The notes under the pieces were generated by a model. The model made no database searches, was not told the origin of the DNA, and was given only the letters and a program-made list of their open reading frames with translations. Of a DNA stretch of 64,000 nt, positions 20,840 through 31,998 are shown in pieces. Positions within the stretch are counted from its first letter, which is position 1; each line of letters begins with the position of its first letter. The stretch comes from Bursaphelenchus xylophilus (taxonomy: Eukaryota > Nematoda > Chromadorea > Rhabditida > Aphelenchoididae): positions 9,114,001 through 9,178,000 of the forward strand of contig CAJFCV020000004.1 of assembly GCA_904066235.2 (NCBI GenBank). The letters are read 5' to 3'. Made by a program: the position numbers and the translations under genes.

Positions 20840-20965
20840 TTTTGGCGTTTGCGCTGCGCGAAAAATGTCAGGGTGCGAGCGACAAAAAAACCTACTGCAC
20901 AGTGCAAAAAGCGAGAAATCGCACAGTGCAAAGAAAACTTTTGTTTTCGCACAGTGCGTCGCCGA
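20840..20965. repeat. GCACAGTGC palindrome cluster 1
   Basis: Three GCACAGTGC palindromes (about 20892, 20920 and 20948) lie with a GCGCTGCGCG variant in an element that starts TTCGGGAAAGTCACTGGACTG. The element is related to the one at 22690-22990. Confidence 0.75.
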
Positions 20966-21359
20966 AATCAAGTCGATTATCAAATTTTTCGTATATTTTC
21001 CCTTATTTTCAAATTCTAATCCCATTTCTCATCCCCTCAACTTCTTCAGCTCGCTTAAATTTTCGCTTTGCAACATTAGCCGGCTATTTTCTTCGCCTGG
21101 AAAAAACGCAATTTCGCACTCCGAAAAGTTTGTCCAACAATTTGAAGTGCATTATAAGGCCAATTAAGCGGGCCATTACGGCGAGATAATTGTTCTGGCA
21201 CCCGCCGAGATTTAAGACGCGCTTTGTTCTGCGGCAAATTATTCGTGCCTTCGGGGCATTCCGCCGAACGACCGTCTCCTATTTTTATAACACTTTGGTG
21301 GCTAAAATTGTAACTTTGGCGTAATTTTTGGAGAAAATAAAAAATTTTACTTGGCTTTG

Positions 21360-21725
21360 AGAATTATTCGAGATAATTAGCACGCGTTTTGCAGAATTTA
21401 TCGGGATTTTTAGGGCGAAAAATGAGGAACATTCCAAAAAAAATTTTTTTTTCAGTTTTTTTTTTCAAAAATTGGCATTCTGTTTCAAGGATATCGTAAA
21501 AAATTTTTCGACAAAAAATCATTGTTTTCCGCGCAAAATCCACAAAGAAACAGTCAAAAAATTGATTTTTTCTGGCCGCTCTCCGCATTTTGCATACTCT
21601 CTCGTCGAAAAAGATCGTTGAATTTCTCGGCCGCCCTAACAAATGATGAGCTAAAATTTTCAGCGATTAATATCTGGCCTTTGAAAAGCATACCTGTAAA
21701 ATTTTAAAAAAATCCGAGCGCTGCA
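21360..21725. mobile_element. Relic of the CTCTCCGC foldback family
   Basis: Contains TGGCCGCTCTCCGCATTTTG, an ACTCTCTCG block and a degenerate end AATCCGAGCGCTGCAACAT. These correspond to the better preserved copies at 24927 and 28140. Ends are too decayed for a reliable boundary. Confidence 0.5.
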
Positions 21726-22409
21726 ACATCAGAAATTTTATTTTGAATTTTTTCAATTTTTTTATTTTTAAAATTTTTTTCCGAAAAATTTACACATCTT
21801 ATAGCACCCAGACTGCATAATAATTGTATTTCTGACCCTCTCAACTCGAAATCCTTTTATACAAAAGCCCACCTTTATTTGCCTCCAAAAGTTGGAATAT
21901 TGACATATCCATCGGATCGGAACCCTCCATCTCCTTATTACGCAATAATCTTCGGGAAACGATTAGGATCATGGGATGAAAACAATGCCGCATTCTTCTT
22001 CCACTGAGGGTAAATTATTAAGTGGGTGATAGAAAAGGAAATCTCGGGATTTCCCTTTGTTGTTCAATAAGAACAGTCAGCTTGATAAAGGCATGCTTTG
22101 AAGATCGAGACGGCTCTCAGGCCGGGCCATTTCGGTATTGGTGGCCCGGGTTGTTTCAAATTCTTTTTGGCCCTAAAAGACATAGTTGAAAGCCGTCAGC
22201 TCTGCTCTTGGACTACTGGACTACTTGACAATAGTCCAACAGCAGAGTGGCTATTTGACTGTGAGATGGCCATGTCGCATGACACACCCAATATTTTTGA
22301 ACCAAGTCGTTCGCAACACACCCCACAGTATTTTTCAAGCAATTGGTTTAACAAATTTTTACTTTTCTGAACGCTGGAAGCCTGGCTCCGACTTTGGGCC
22401 CGGAGTACC

Positions 22410-22510
22410 GGCTCCGGACCCAAAACTCCCGCCTCCGGCTCTGGCTCCCGCCTTGGAGCCGGAGCCGCGCTGAGCCGGAGCCAAGAGCCGACTCCGGAGC
22501 CGTGGCAATC
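22410..22510. repeat. GGCTCC/GGAGCC minisatellite
   Basis: GC-rich block of imperfect GGAGCC and GGCTCC hexamers in both orientations (for example GAGCCGGAGCC). It abruptly interrupts AT-rich DNA. The reading frames through it are low-complexity Arg/Pro/Ser/Glu and are not considered genes. Confidence 0.75.
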
Positions 22511-22689
22511 TCTGATCCCAACATGTACCTTTATAACCGGACCGGGCCCAAAAAACGCAAGCCCAGCGCCGGGCCAAAAAAACTACTGGTCTAGTCCAGT
22601 TCCCAGGCCTACTTGTTAGCCTCGGACACTAATCAATCGCTGAAAAATTCTACTTGCACTCTTCAGCAGAAACTGAGATATTATGTAAT

Positions 22690-22995
22690 ACTAGCCCTTC
22701 CGGAAAGCCGCCGGACTGAAATCGGCGATATGCACTGTGCGAAAACAAATGTTTTCTTTGCACTGTGCAATTTTGCTTTTTTGGGCTGTCCCTTGTACTT
22801 TGACTTTTTTCACACAGTGCAAAGTCCCTGGAGTGATTTTTGCGACAAGCACTGCGCGAAAACAGAAGCTTTCATTGCACTGTGCAATTTCTTGCGCTTT
22901 GCACCGTGCAATAGGCTTTTTTGGGCTGTCGCTCGCACGACTTTTTTTGCACAGTGCAAACGCCAAAAAAAATCATCGACTTTCCGGAAAAACCA
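22690..22995. repeat. GCACAGTGC palindrome cluster 2
   Basis: At least seven GCAC(A/T)GTGC or one-mismatch palindromes (about 22728, 22761, 22812, 22849, 22875, 22896, 22950). The unit begins CTTCCGGAAAG and ends with CTTTCCGGAA, so it is itself an inverted-repeat element. GGGCTGTC blocks recur inside it. Confidence 0.8.
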
Positions 22996-23880
22996 GTACG
23001 AGATTTGATGACGAGAGAGTGCGCGAAATGTGGAGAGCAGCCAGAAAAGGCCCTTCGGATACATCTTTGCAAATTTCTCGAGGAGATAGTCGATTTTTTG
23101 TAGAAAAATTGCCCTTTTCGGTTGAAAAAAAGACTAATATTTTTTGAAGTCGTAAAAAATTGTTTTGTCATTATAATTTTGATCATTTTCAGACTAAAAA
23201 TCCCAAAAAAAATCATGCAAATTTGTGAAAAAAATAAAAAAAATTGCATTAAAATCTAAGCTTTCGCACTTGCAGAACTTTATAATAAATTTTTATTACT
23301 CCCTGTCGTATTTATCCATAATTTTCTCTTTCTTCCTCACTCTACTCGCACCATAGAGCTGGAAATTCTTGCACAGTGCACTTATCTTGAGCGCTAATCG
23401 GCTTTCCCCTTTATGCAAATATCCCAAAAAGAGAGAAAAAAAAAGTTTTCGAGCGAGCGCAAAATCATATTTTTGGGGGACAGATCAACGGCGACAGGTC
23501 TCGAGAAAATCAGCGGGATTAGGAGAGTTATTAGCGTGTGATTTAAAAGGTCTTTTTAAACTTTTTTTTGGAGATTTTGGATATTACCCAAGTTGGCGAT
23601 TGATTCGGTTTGGGAGCGGGAATTTTTCGTCTATTTTTGGTCAATTTCTATGCATGTTTTTAGTGATGAATTTTAGTGAAAATTGGGTCAGTTGAGATTC
23701 AATTATTTTGACAAGAATTATTGGGATTTTTAGGTCGGATTTTGCCTCAAATTCGGTATTTTTTCGTATTTTATTTACCAAAAATCGGCATAATCTCTGG
23801 CCATCGTCCATAAAATTAACAAAATTGTGTTTAGCAAGCCTTTTTTTGCCTCTTAGCGGCTATTACAGCATTATTTTCAA

Positions 23881-23923
23881 AAAAGAAACACTTGTCCCAT
23901 TTTTGAGTCAAGCGTTCTCCTCG
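23881..23923. repeat. ACTTGACCCA hairpin H6
   Basis: AGAAACACTTGTCCCA facing TGAGTCAAGCGTTCTCCTC; degraded member. Confidence 0.65.
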
Positions 23924-24006
23924 TTATGCAAATTAAAAAATCGAGGTGTGATGTTTATTTTTCACTCATTTCCATCAGTTATTCTTTGTTTTATTACCCG
24001 TTATAA

Positions 24007-24052
24007 CGAAAAAAACCAAACATGACTCATTTTGAGTCAAGTCTTTTCCCCG
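24007..24052. repeat. ACTTGACCCA hairpin H7
   Basis: ACATGACTCA facing TGAGTCAAGTCTTTTCCCC; only one arm is well preserved. Confidence 0.6.
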
Positions 24053-24180
24053 CCAATAAACATAAAGATTATGCCGCAATCTAAATTTTTTTTCATTTTT
24101 TGTTACTTTTATTACTCATTTCTCATTTACTATATATAATATCCACATTGTACCACCACTCTATGACCTTGTTTATCCAA

Positions 24181-24222
24181 AAAGAAACACTTGACCCATT
24201 TTGAGTCAACTCTTTCCCTCAC
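24181..24222. repeat. ACTTGACCCA hairpin H8
   Basis: AGAAACACTTGACCCA facing TGAGTCAACTCTTTCCCTC. Confidence 0.7.
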
Positions 24223-24805
24223 CGCGAAATTCAAAAACTGGGCCTCCAATTCCTTTCCCCTCTTATTTTCATTACCCATTCCTCATTTTATCACCTGCCC
24301 TATCAACCCCGGTCCTCCCAAAAAAAAATTGTCGCGGCTGGGTCAAGTTTCTTGTAGCAAATGTGTGGCGACATCGATAACTCTTATCATCCCCCATCCC
24401 TCGGCCCCATTATTAAGCAAACACATTCGGTCCAGCTCTCGATTTCTCTTCTGGCGCAGCAACAACGGGCTTGCGTGTTTTCACCTGTTTTGCCTTCAGG
24501 GCATTTGGGGGAATAGCTGGGGGAGAAATTGGCGCGTGTTTTTAATTTCCGTAATAAGCGTGGAGCAAAATAATAACAAAAAAAAATCGAATTTTTGAGG
24601 GGGATTTAGGCGTATTTTAGGGGTGAAATACAACTTGATCCTTTGTAATTTTTTTGAAATTTAAAAATTTTTTAATTTTTCAATATTTTCCCTGAAATTT
24701 TTATTTTTTTTTTGCTTTATTTTAGGCGTATTTTACCCTTCAATTTTCGATTTGCCCAAGCCGAACCAGTCCTGTGAAGTTGGTCCAATTTTTGGGGCCA
24801 AGATA

Positions 24806-27800
24806 ATGGCCAAGGCATTATGGAATGTCCCAATACTACTAATAGGCATTACCTTGTTTCACAGCAATGTTGAAGGGGTTATGGATGTCTCATGGTGGTA
24901 AGAATAATATTTCATTTTAGCGAATTTACAGGGGAAGCACTCCAAGTGCGACGCTCAGATTTTGATGAAAGTTGGCACAAATTTAGAATAATTTTTTCTA
25001 AGATATATGCGAGAATCCTAGCTCGCGCTTTGCAGAAACAACCGAGATTTTTAGATCGAAGGTCGGCGAACATTTAGGACTTTTTGCCGAATTTCAGCAC
25101 GAAAAGTTTCATGCCTATTTCAACTGTAAAGGATAACGTTTCTACAAAAAATCAAATTTTTCCGCGCGAAACTGCCAAAGTTATGGCCAAAAAGCGCTTT
25201 TCTCTCTGACCGCTCTCCACGTTTAGCGTGCTCTCTCGGCGGCAAAGATCGTTCAATATCTCGGCGGCGCCCGCAAAGCGCGAGCTAAAACTTTCAGGAA
25301 TTGATATTTGGTCTATTCCCGACGCGTGTGCAAAATTTAAAGAAAATCTGAGCGTCGCACTTGGGGTACTTCTTTAGTTAGTAAATTTTGTTTTTTTTTT
25401 GTAAAATACGCCATTTCATACAAATTTTTCATTTTGAAAAATAAAAAAATTAAAATTAAATAAATTTTTATTTAATTTTACTTATCTTAGGTCATCAGTT
25501 GCCCAGCTCAGTGCGTCCAATCTGTTGGCGAGCAGTGCAGTCCGACCGCCGCCATGTTTGGAGCTGGCGGGCCTGTCGCCCGGCCAGCGGCATATTTGTG
25601 AGCTTTTCAAGGACCACATGCCAGCAGTCGGAGCTGGAGCCAGAGAAGCGATTCGGGTGAGTTTTCTGACTTTTTTTCTAGCTTGAAAATACAAAATATA
25701 CGAAATCTTTGGTCCGCAGGCTGCGCCCTATCCTTTTTTTCCTTATCGTTGACATAGATTTTCGGGTCGTTCAACATTTGCCTTTTTATTTTACGTCTAT
25801 TTTTTTGATGTTGTATAATTCAGCCATCCAATTTTTCAATTAAAAATATTTGCAAGCTGCGCCCTAGGATTAATTTATATTACGCCTTTTGCTTCAAAAT
25901 CAACGGCTCAACGGTGCTTGTCGCATTTTACATTTTTTTTGCTACTCGTTTTCTGTCATCTTTTGCCAATAAAAGTTCTTATCTTATTGCATTTTCAAGT
26001 CCGCGAGCTGCGCCCTAGTTAAACGTTGAAATTGTCTCAATTTTCAGCGTCATTGATAATATCGTAAAAAAGTATTTTTACTGTTTCCGTAATGACCTTT
26101 TATGAACTTTTGCACACTCTATTTGAACTTTTTTCGAATCCGCGAGCTGCGCCCAGCCCAAAATTTAAATCGGCACCGTGCAACCACAAAATTCATCAAA
26201 TTACGTCAAAATTTTTGCAGGAATGCGAATCACAATTCCGCTACCAAAAATGGAACTGCTCCACGCCTCCGGAAGCCGGAATCATCGGTCCCGTTCACAA
26301 ATACGGCACTCGAGAAGCCGCCTTCACCTACGCCATGCTGTCCGCCGGTGTGACGCACGAAATTGGCCGCAGATGCAAGTTGGGGATGCTGAAGAGCTGC
26401 GGATGCTCGCAGAGCCCGAAACCCGATGATTTGAAGCAGGAGTTTGGCTGGGGAGGCTGCGGGGACAATGTGGATTATGGATATAAATTTGCCAGGTAAT
26501 CTTTTTAGATTGGTTGGAATGAAAAGTGGGGAAAACGGAGTTTGAAATTTTATTCTCAAGGCTGGAAGATACAAAAAAATTTTTGAGTCATCATTGATTT
26601 TTTGAAAGTAAAAAAAATATCTATTTTTCAGAATAAATTTTGCCAAAATAAAAAAAACTAAATAATTTTCCGCTCCGTATTTTACAAATTTTATGATTAT
26701 ATATCTTGGCCAAAAAATTGTCTTCAATTTCAGCACTAACATTACAAAAATTTAACAAATCTTTTTAGAAACTTCATTGATGTCCGAGAGAAGGAAGAGA
26801 ACGCCAAAAGAGCCGAAAACCGGGGCCGAGCCCTAATGAATCGCTGGAATAATGAGGTTGGCAGAAAGGTAGGGTCCTAAAAAATTTTATTTTTTTCAGT
26901 TTTCACGAATTGACATTTGATTTTTTAACAAAATTTCTCAAAAAAATAGTCCGTATTTTTCGGAAATAAAAATATAAAAATTTGCAAAAAAATGCTCTCT
27001 CTCATTGTGACTCCGTATTTTACCCAGCATTTTGTCAATAGGCCACATAAAATTCCTGAAATTTTTAGCTTGCGATTTGCAAGGCCAGCCAAGTTATTCA
27101 ACGATCTTTGCGGCCGAGAGATTGCGCGAAACGCGGAGAGCGGCCAGACAAAATTATTTTTGGGCCATATCTTTGCCAGTTTTGCGTGGAAAAAATTGAT
27201 TTTTTGTGGAAACATTACTGTCTGAAGTAGAAATAATTATGAAATTTTTCATGCCAAAATTCGCAAAAAAAAATTTGGATTTTCGCCAATTTTCGGGGTA
27301 AAAATCTCGGTTGTTTCTGCAAAGCGCGAGCTAAGAATCTAGCATGCGTCCCGAAAAAAATTAATCCAAGTTGTGACAAGTTTCTGTAAAATCTAATTGT
27401 CACATTTTTATGTTTTCTTCTGCCGTATTTTACCCAAAAATCCCATTTTAAAAATGATCCTTTAGACAGTTTTTTACATCTCCAATTTTCCAGATCCTCA
27501 AACGCCACACCAAGCCCAAATGTAAATGCCATGGAGTGAGCGGGTCGTGCAATCTGAAGACCTGCTGGATGCAGCTGCCTTCCGTGACGGACGTCGGGAA
27601 TCTCCTCACCGCCAAGTATCGCTCCGCTCGCAGGATTCAAATCAATTCCCGCGGTAATATGCAGTTCGAGGATGCGGAGAAACAAAAGCGGAACCTGCAC
27701 AAAAAGAAGAACCGCAGCTTGTACGACTTGGTCTACCTGGACGACAGCCCCGACTATTGTGTGAGCGACAAGAACGAGGGGACGCTGGGAACGGCGGGAC

Positions 27801-30040
27801 GGGAGTGTCTGTAAGTTGAATGATCGCTTAAATTTGAGGGTTTTTGTTTTGCTGAAATTTCAACGAAACTTTTAGTTAGAGTTTTCCAGGATATATGAAG
27901 ATTTGTGACTCTTAATTTGGAGGAAAATCCGAGATTTTTACACCAAAAATTGGAAAAAATTTTACACTTTTTTTGTGAACTTTGGCATGAAAAATTTTGT
28001 AATTATTCCTAGGGTGATCCTTGTCGAAAAAAATCAATTTTTTCCGCACGAAACTGACAAAGATAAGGCCAAAAAACGGGTTTTTTTGTCTGGCCGACCC
28101 TCCTCATTTTGCGTACTCTCTGTGCTAAAGAAGTACTAACAGGGGAAGTACTCCAAGTGCGACGCTCACATTTCGATAAAACTTGGCACAAATTTAGAAT
28201 AATTTTGTCTAACAAGGGATCGGCAAATAGTTGCACCCTGCTTTCTTAACAAAACCTATATCATTTGAAAGAGCGTTAAAAATAATACACAGCGCAAAAA
28301 AAATTAGCTGCCCAATATATGTTTGGGCAAAGTTATGGCCAAAATACAGATTTTAGCTTAATTTCTGTCTCACTTTATAAGCTCTTCGAATTGCAACGAA
28401 GTTGTGTCCAGTTAGCCGAGTGGTAGTGAGCCTACTTCCGGCGCAACAAGTCGCGGTTTCGAACCCGGGCTCTGCAAGTTTTTTGCATTTCGTCTCTTAT
28501 GTACCACAAAACCGTGGTATGTTGACATTTTTTTACAATTTTTGTTTCTTCACAGACAAAATCCATATTTACGGAATTTTTGGGAGTTTTTGGTTTTTTT
28601 CGAAACGACCACCAACTTGATGGTGATGAGAGTGGGGTTGCCACTATCGTATGGGTGTCATGCCAGTAGCCTGACCGATTATAATTACTAGACGATAATT
28701 CAATTTACAAGGACATATAAATAAATTTTTTCGAAAAAATACCACGAGAAAATTGCAAAATCGGCTAAAAACGCTATTGCTGACATAGTGGACTAATCGT
28801 TGGTAAGGCTAGGACATACAAAATTTTTGATTTTGAGATTTTTGTTTGTGAATGACCACGATGATCATATAAATGTATTTACAAAGCTTTTTGCTTCAAT
28901 TTTCCCATTAACCTAGTTTTATTTACAATTTTTTGTAACTCGCAGTAATTTCTAATAACTCATAACCGAGGAATAGTAAATCCATAAAACGTCCGTGATA
29001 GACGTTTTGGGATGCTAAGAAATTAATGAAAACGATTTCAGGCCGCTAGGACTACTGTAATATAAGAAACCGGCGTTTTGGCCGCATATGACCCCTTTCA
29101 TAAAACGGCCGTAACTTTGCCCAAACATATATTGGGCAGCTAATTTTTTTTGCATTGTACACTATTTTTAATGCTCTTTCAAATGATATATGTTTCGTTA
29201 AGAAAGCAGGGTGCAACTATTTGCCGATCCCTTGTAAGATATATGCGAGAATCCTAGCTCGCGCTTTGCAGAAACAGCCGAGATTTTTAGATCGAAAGTC
29301 GGCGAAAATTTAGGACTTTTTGCCGAATTTCGGCACGAAAAGTTTCATGCCTATTTCTACCGTAAAGGATAATGTTTCTACAAAAAATCAAAATTTTCTG
29401 CACGAAACTGCCAAAGTTATGGCCAAAAAGCGCTCTTCTCTCTGACCGCTCTCCACGTTTAGCGTGCTCTCTCGACGGAAAAAATCGTTCGATATCTCGG
29501 CGGCGCCCGCAAAGCGCGAGCTAAAACTTTTAGGAATTGATATTTAGTCCATAACCGACGTGTGTGCAAAGTTTAAAGAAAATCTGAGCGTCGCACTTGG
29601 AGTACTTCCCTGTAAGTATATCGGCTGTTTTTGCAAGGTACAAACTTTTCTGTCGTTGATTATAGGCAAGATCTTGAACATTATTCACAAAAAAGTATGT
29701 GCAAATTGAGGAAAGCGGTTAGAGAAAAAGAACGCTTGTGTGGAAAAAGTATTTTGGATAAAAAAATCTTGCATTTGTCTAGTGGAAACGAAGCCTAAGC
29801 CTCAAAAGATTCGTCAGCTTTCAATCCCACTAAAATGAGGCTCCCATAGCCTTTCTAACCCCTTCAAATTGCAGCCTGAACACGCACGGGCCCGCCTCCT
29901 GCGACGTGCTGTGCTGCGGTCGGGGCTACAACACGTTCGAGCGCGAGGAAGTGACGAAATGTAATTGTAAATTCCAATGGTGTTGCGAGGTGGTGTGCGA
30001 GATGTGCCGGAACGTGACCACCGTCCACGTGTGCAAGTGA
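24806..30040 (+). CDS. cwn-2: Wnt family secreted ligand, Wnt5/CWN-2-like
   Basis: Exons 24806-24897, 25491-25656, 26221-26495, 26769-26868, 27494-27810 and 29875-30040; 371 residues with all phases consistent. Wnts are lipid-modified secreted glycoproteins acting through Frizzled and Ror receptors. There is an N-terminal signal peptide, then CLELAGLSPGQRHICELFKD, QFRYQKWNCST, GGCGDNVDYGYKFAR, the CKCHGVSGSC motif whose serine takes the palmitoleate, DLVYLDDSPDYCV, and the cysteine-rich end LCCGRGYNTF...CKFQWCC...HVCK. N-glycosylation sites NCS and NVT are visible. LAGLSPGQ with DHM, and the DLVY..DSPDYC block, are closest to Wnt5 as I know the family; in C. elegans that is cwn-2. The exact orthology is less certain than the family. 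Introns 1 and 5 carry foldback transposons. Confidence 0.93.
24927..25376. mobile_element. PIF/Harbinger-like foldback element, copy A
   Basis: The ends are inverted: CTCCAAGTGCGACGCTCAG at the left (from ~24938) and CTGAGCGTCGCACTTGG at the right. The left flank reads TTA|CAGGGGAAG, consistent with a three-base TWA target duplication. The interior has TGACCGCTCTCCACGTTTAG and TCTCGGCGGCGCCCGCAAAG. It lies wholly in Wnt intron 1. No transposase frame is present, so it is non-autonomous. Confidence 0.8.
25700..26160. repeat. Intronic repeat with CGAGCTGCGCCC core, four copies
   Basis: Wnt intron 2 holds four (G/A)GCTGCGCCC cores starting at about 25720, 25856, 26007 and 26146 (spacing 136, 151, 139). 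Their contexts are CCGCAGG, TGCAAG, CCGCGAG and CCGCGAG. The rest of each unit is AT-rich and diverged. Confidence 0.8.
26900..27420. mobile_element. Relic of the CTCTCCGC foldback family in Wnt intron 4
   Basis: Contains CGCGAAACGCGGAGAGCGGCC (reverse orientation of the family's CGCTCTCCGCGTTTCG block) and a GCAAAGCGCGAGCTAAGAAT block. The ends are not recognisable. Confidence 0.5.
28213..29234. mobile_element. Nested 1,022-bp foldback element with TAA duplication
   Basis: The terminal repeats are ~128 bp, starting CAAGGGATCGGCAAATAGTT and ending in its complement AACTATTTGCCGATCCCTTG. The site is duplicated as TAA on both sides (28210-28212 and 29235-29237); the uninterrupted copy A reads TCTAAGATATATG at the same place. 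No transposase frame is visible. Inside the left half is a tRNA-like sequence (28406-28478). Confidence 0.92.
28406..28478 (+). ncRNA. tRNA-like sequence inside the nested element
   Basis: The 73-base stretch has an A-box-like TTAGCCGAGTGG and a B-box-like GGTTTCGAACCC about 30 bases apart, as in RNA polymerase III tRNA promoters. A short ACTT...AAGT pairing is possible in the anticodon-arm position. The two ends (GTCCAG and CTCTGC) do not form a proper seven-pair acceptor stem, and the T stem is imperfect. I call it a tRNA-derived pseudogene or SINE-like promoter, not a functional tRNA. Confidence 0.5.
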
Positions 30041-31998
30041 AATGCGGCCGGGAACAAAGCCTCAGATATAGCCCTCTTTCTTCGTACCGATCTCCGATTA
30101 CAATTGTAAACTTCTACATTGCCAAAAACGAAATTTTTTTTACGATTTTGTAACGTTGCAGAGATTTTTTTTGCCAAAATGCAAATTTTTTTAAAATATG
30201 CAAATTTTTGAAATCATTGTAAATTTTTTTAATATGCAAATTTTACTCAATATTCAAATTTTCCTATAAAATTAATTTCCCTTCCGATTTTTTGTATTTT
30301 TGTCAGATATACCATCACTATTTGTACATGATACGATTTTTCCAAATGTAATTTTTGTAGAAATAAATTAAATAATCCAAAAAATTGGGGTCGTTTCCTT
30401 TGGTTTCCTATAAAACCTGCATTGTAAAATACGTTGCATCGACGGCATAGTTTGTTACGCACCAAAATTCAAGAAAAAACGGATTTTGGAAAATACGGCC
30501 TATTTAGACGACGTATCCAAAAATGCTTCCATCTGGCCGACTCTCCGAATTTCGCGTGCTCTCTCGTCGAAAAAGATCATTGAATATCTCAAACGCGTCT
30601 AAAAATTATGAGCTCAAATTTTGAGGGCTGAATCTACGGCCTGTCTAGAGAATGCCTGAAATTTTTTAAGCAAATCTGAGTACTACAGGGTGTTTCAAGA
30701 AATTTGAAACAAATTATTTGCTTATATCTTTTTTTTCTTTGCAGCTATCAACGAATTTCTTTTTGCTTCTAAAAATTGACGTCGTGCGTTTTCAGAATCT
30801 CTAAAAAAAATTTTTTTCGTCGGCGGAGGGCCCATTTCTCGGCGGAGAAAATTAGGGCCTTTTTTAAAAATCACATCGTATTACGTGGCGGAAACGCCGT
30901 TGCAACGGCTGAAATCAAGTTTACGTATAACAGTCTCCAAAATGATCGTTTTATTTTATCTTTTCGAATTATTTGATAGTTAAAAATCTTTTTATTTACC
31001 TCAAAGAATTGCATTATTAACATGTTATATTAGATGTCATCCATAAGGAGTTTCCTGCTCAAGAAGCAACACTTCTTTTTTCAGAAAAAAAGAAAATCCG
31101 TTTTCATCAAAAAACGGTCTCTCGACAATCTTCTTGATTAATTAATTTGAATACAAATCCCGGTTAATCCCGTCTTTTCGTCGCGCAGTCAAGAGCGGGC
31201 TATAAAGCGGGATATGTGATTAAGCAGCCACTTCTAGCTGCGCGGCTTTATGAGAACCTAAAATTATTCGCGGAACAATATTCTTGGAGAGAGAGAAGGC
31301 CATATTGTTGTTGGAATTTCAAAAAATTGTGCTAGTTATATTGTACTAGACACTAATATAAAAATTGTTCTAAACAAATGTGTTGTTGGTGTTGTGGATG
31401 CGGAAAGATCAGTCTGGAAAAGAAGATGTAAGTCAGAATTACTGGATAATTTTACTGTTATTTTTGGGGGTAAAACAATATATTTTTTTGATAATTTCTG
31501 GAATCTTAGGCTTGCAGAACAAGTACTCCATGTACGACTCTCAGATTTTTATGAAACTTGGGGCAAATTTTAAATGATTTTTTCTACGAAGTATGCAAGA
31601 CTCCTAGCTCACGTTTTGCAGTAACGATCGAAATTTTAGATGAAAGTTCGGCAAAAATACGACACGTTTTTGGCCTATTTTAGCGTGAAAATTTGCATAC
31701 CAATTTCTGCTGGATACAGTAATGTTTCCTTTAAAAAATTAATTTTTTCCACTCAAAACTGGCAAAGATAAGGCCAAAACGGGTTTTCTCTTTAACTGCT
31801 CTTCTGTTTTTCTCTTTAACCGCTTTTTGTGTGCTCTCCCGGCGCAAAGATTGTTGAATATATTGTCTGTCCCTGAAAAGCGCAATCTAAAATTTTCCGA
31901 GCTTGGTATATAGAATCTCATGTTTATTTTGGAAAATCTTTGTACAGTATGATATATAATATAATGTGAAAATAATTAGATAATTAGTATCTCGACGT
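30041..31998. other. Wnt 3' flank and intergenic repeats
   Basis: The 3' region of Wnt contains tandem-like ATGCAAATTTTT motifs (about 30175-30265) and a possible poly(A) signal AATAAA at about 30361. Beyond lie decayed family pieces: 30480-30715 (CCGACTCTCCGAATTTCGCG and AATCTGAGTACTAC) and 31505-31950 (GTACTCCATGTACGACTCTCAG). No gene is seen. Confidence 0.5.
31505..31950. mobile_element. Decayed copy of the TAA-target foldback family
   Basis: The left end AAGTACTCCATGTACGACTCTCAG matches the termini of copies A and B with a few substitutions, and the following ATGAAACTTGGGGCAAATTT block also aligns. The right end is not recognisable. Confidence 0.6.

Larger units (their letters stand above)
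18487..24805. other. Gene-poor, repeat-rich interval
   Basis: Over 6 kb with no exon I can support. The right end of the tandem duplication runs to about 18750. Hairpin H5 lies at 18837, a GC-rich patch with GGGCCCAGGCGGGCC at about 19300, GCACAGTGC palindrome clusters at 20840-20960 and 22725-22960, a GGCTCC minisatellite near 22420-22505, a relic of the TAA-target foldback family at 21360-21725, and hairpins H6-H8 at 23881-24222. Short open frames here are AT-biased and lack conserved content. Confidence 0.6.
28140..29616. mobile_element. PIF/Harbinger-like foldback element, copy B (interrupted)
   Basis: Left end TAA|CAGGGGAAGTACTCC and right end GGAGTACTTCCCTG|TAA: perfect terminal inversion with a TAA target duplication. 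The outer parts match copy A at 24927. It is split by a second element inserted at 28213-29234; removing that restores a continuous match to copy A. It sits in Wnt intron 5 (27811-29874). Confidence 0.88.

Noticed and set aside
22098..22594. Several overlapping frames across the GGCTCC block
   Set aside because: They are produced by a GC-rich minisatellite and lack domain content.
20840..22995. CRISPR-like array from regularly recurring GCACAGTGC
   Set aside because: The genome is animal, repeats are only ~9 bases and spacing is irregular.
28406..28478. Functional tRNA gene
   Set aside because: A and B boxes are present but the acceptor stem does not pair and the T stem is imperfect, so only a tRNA-like call is made.
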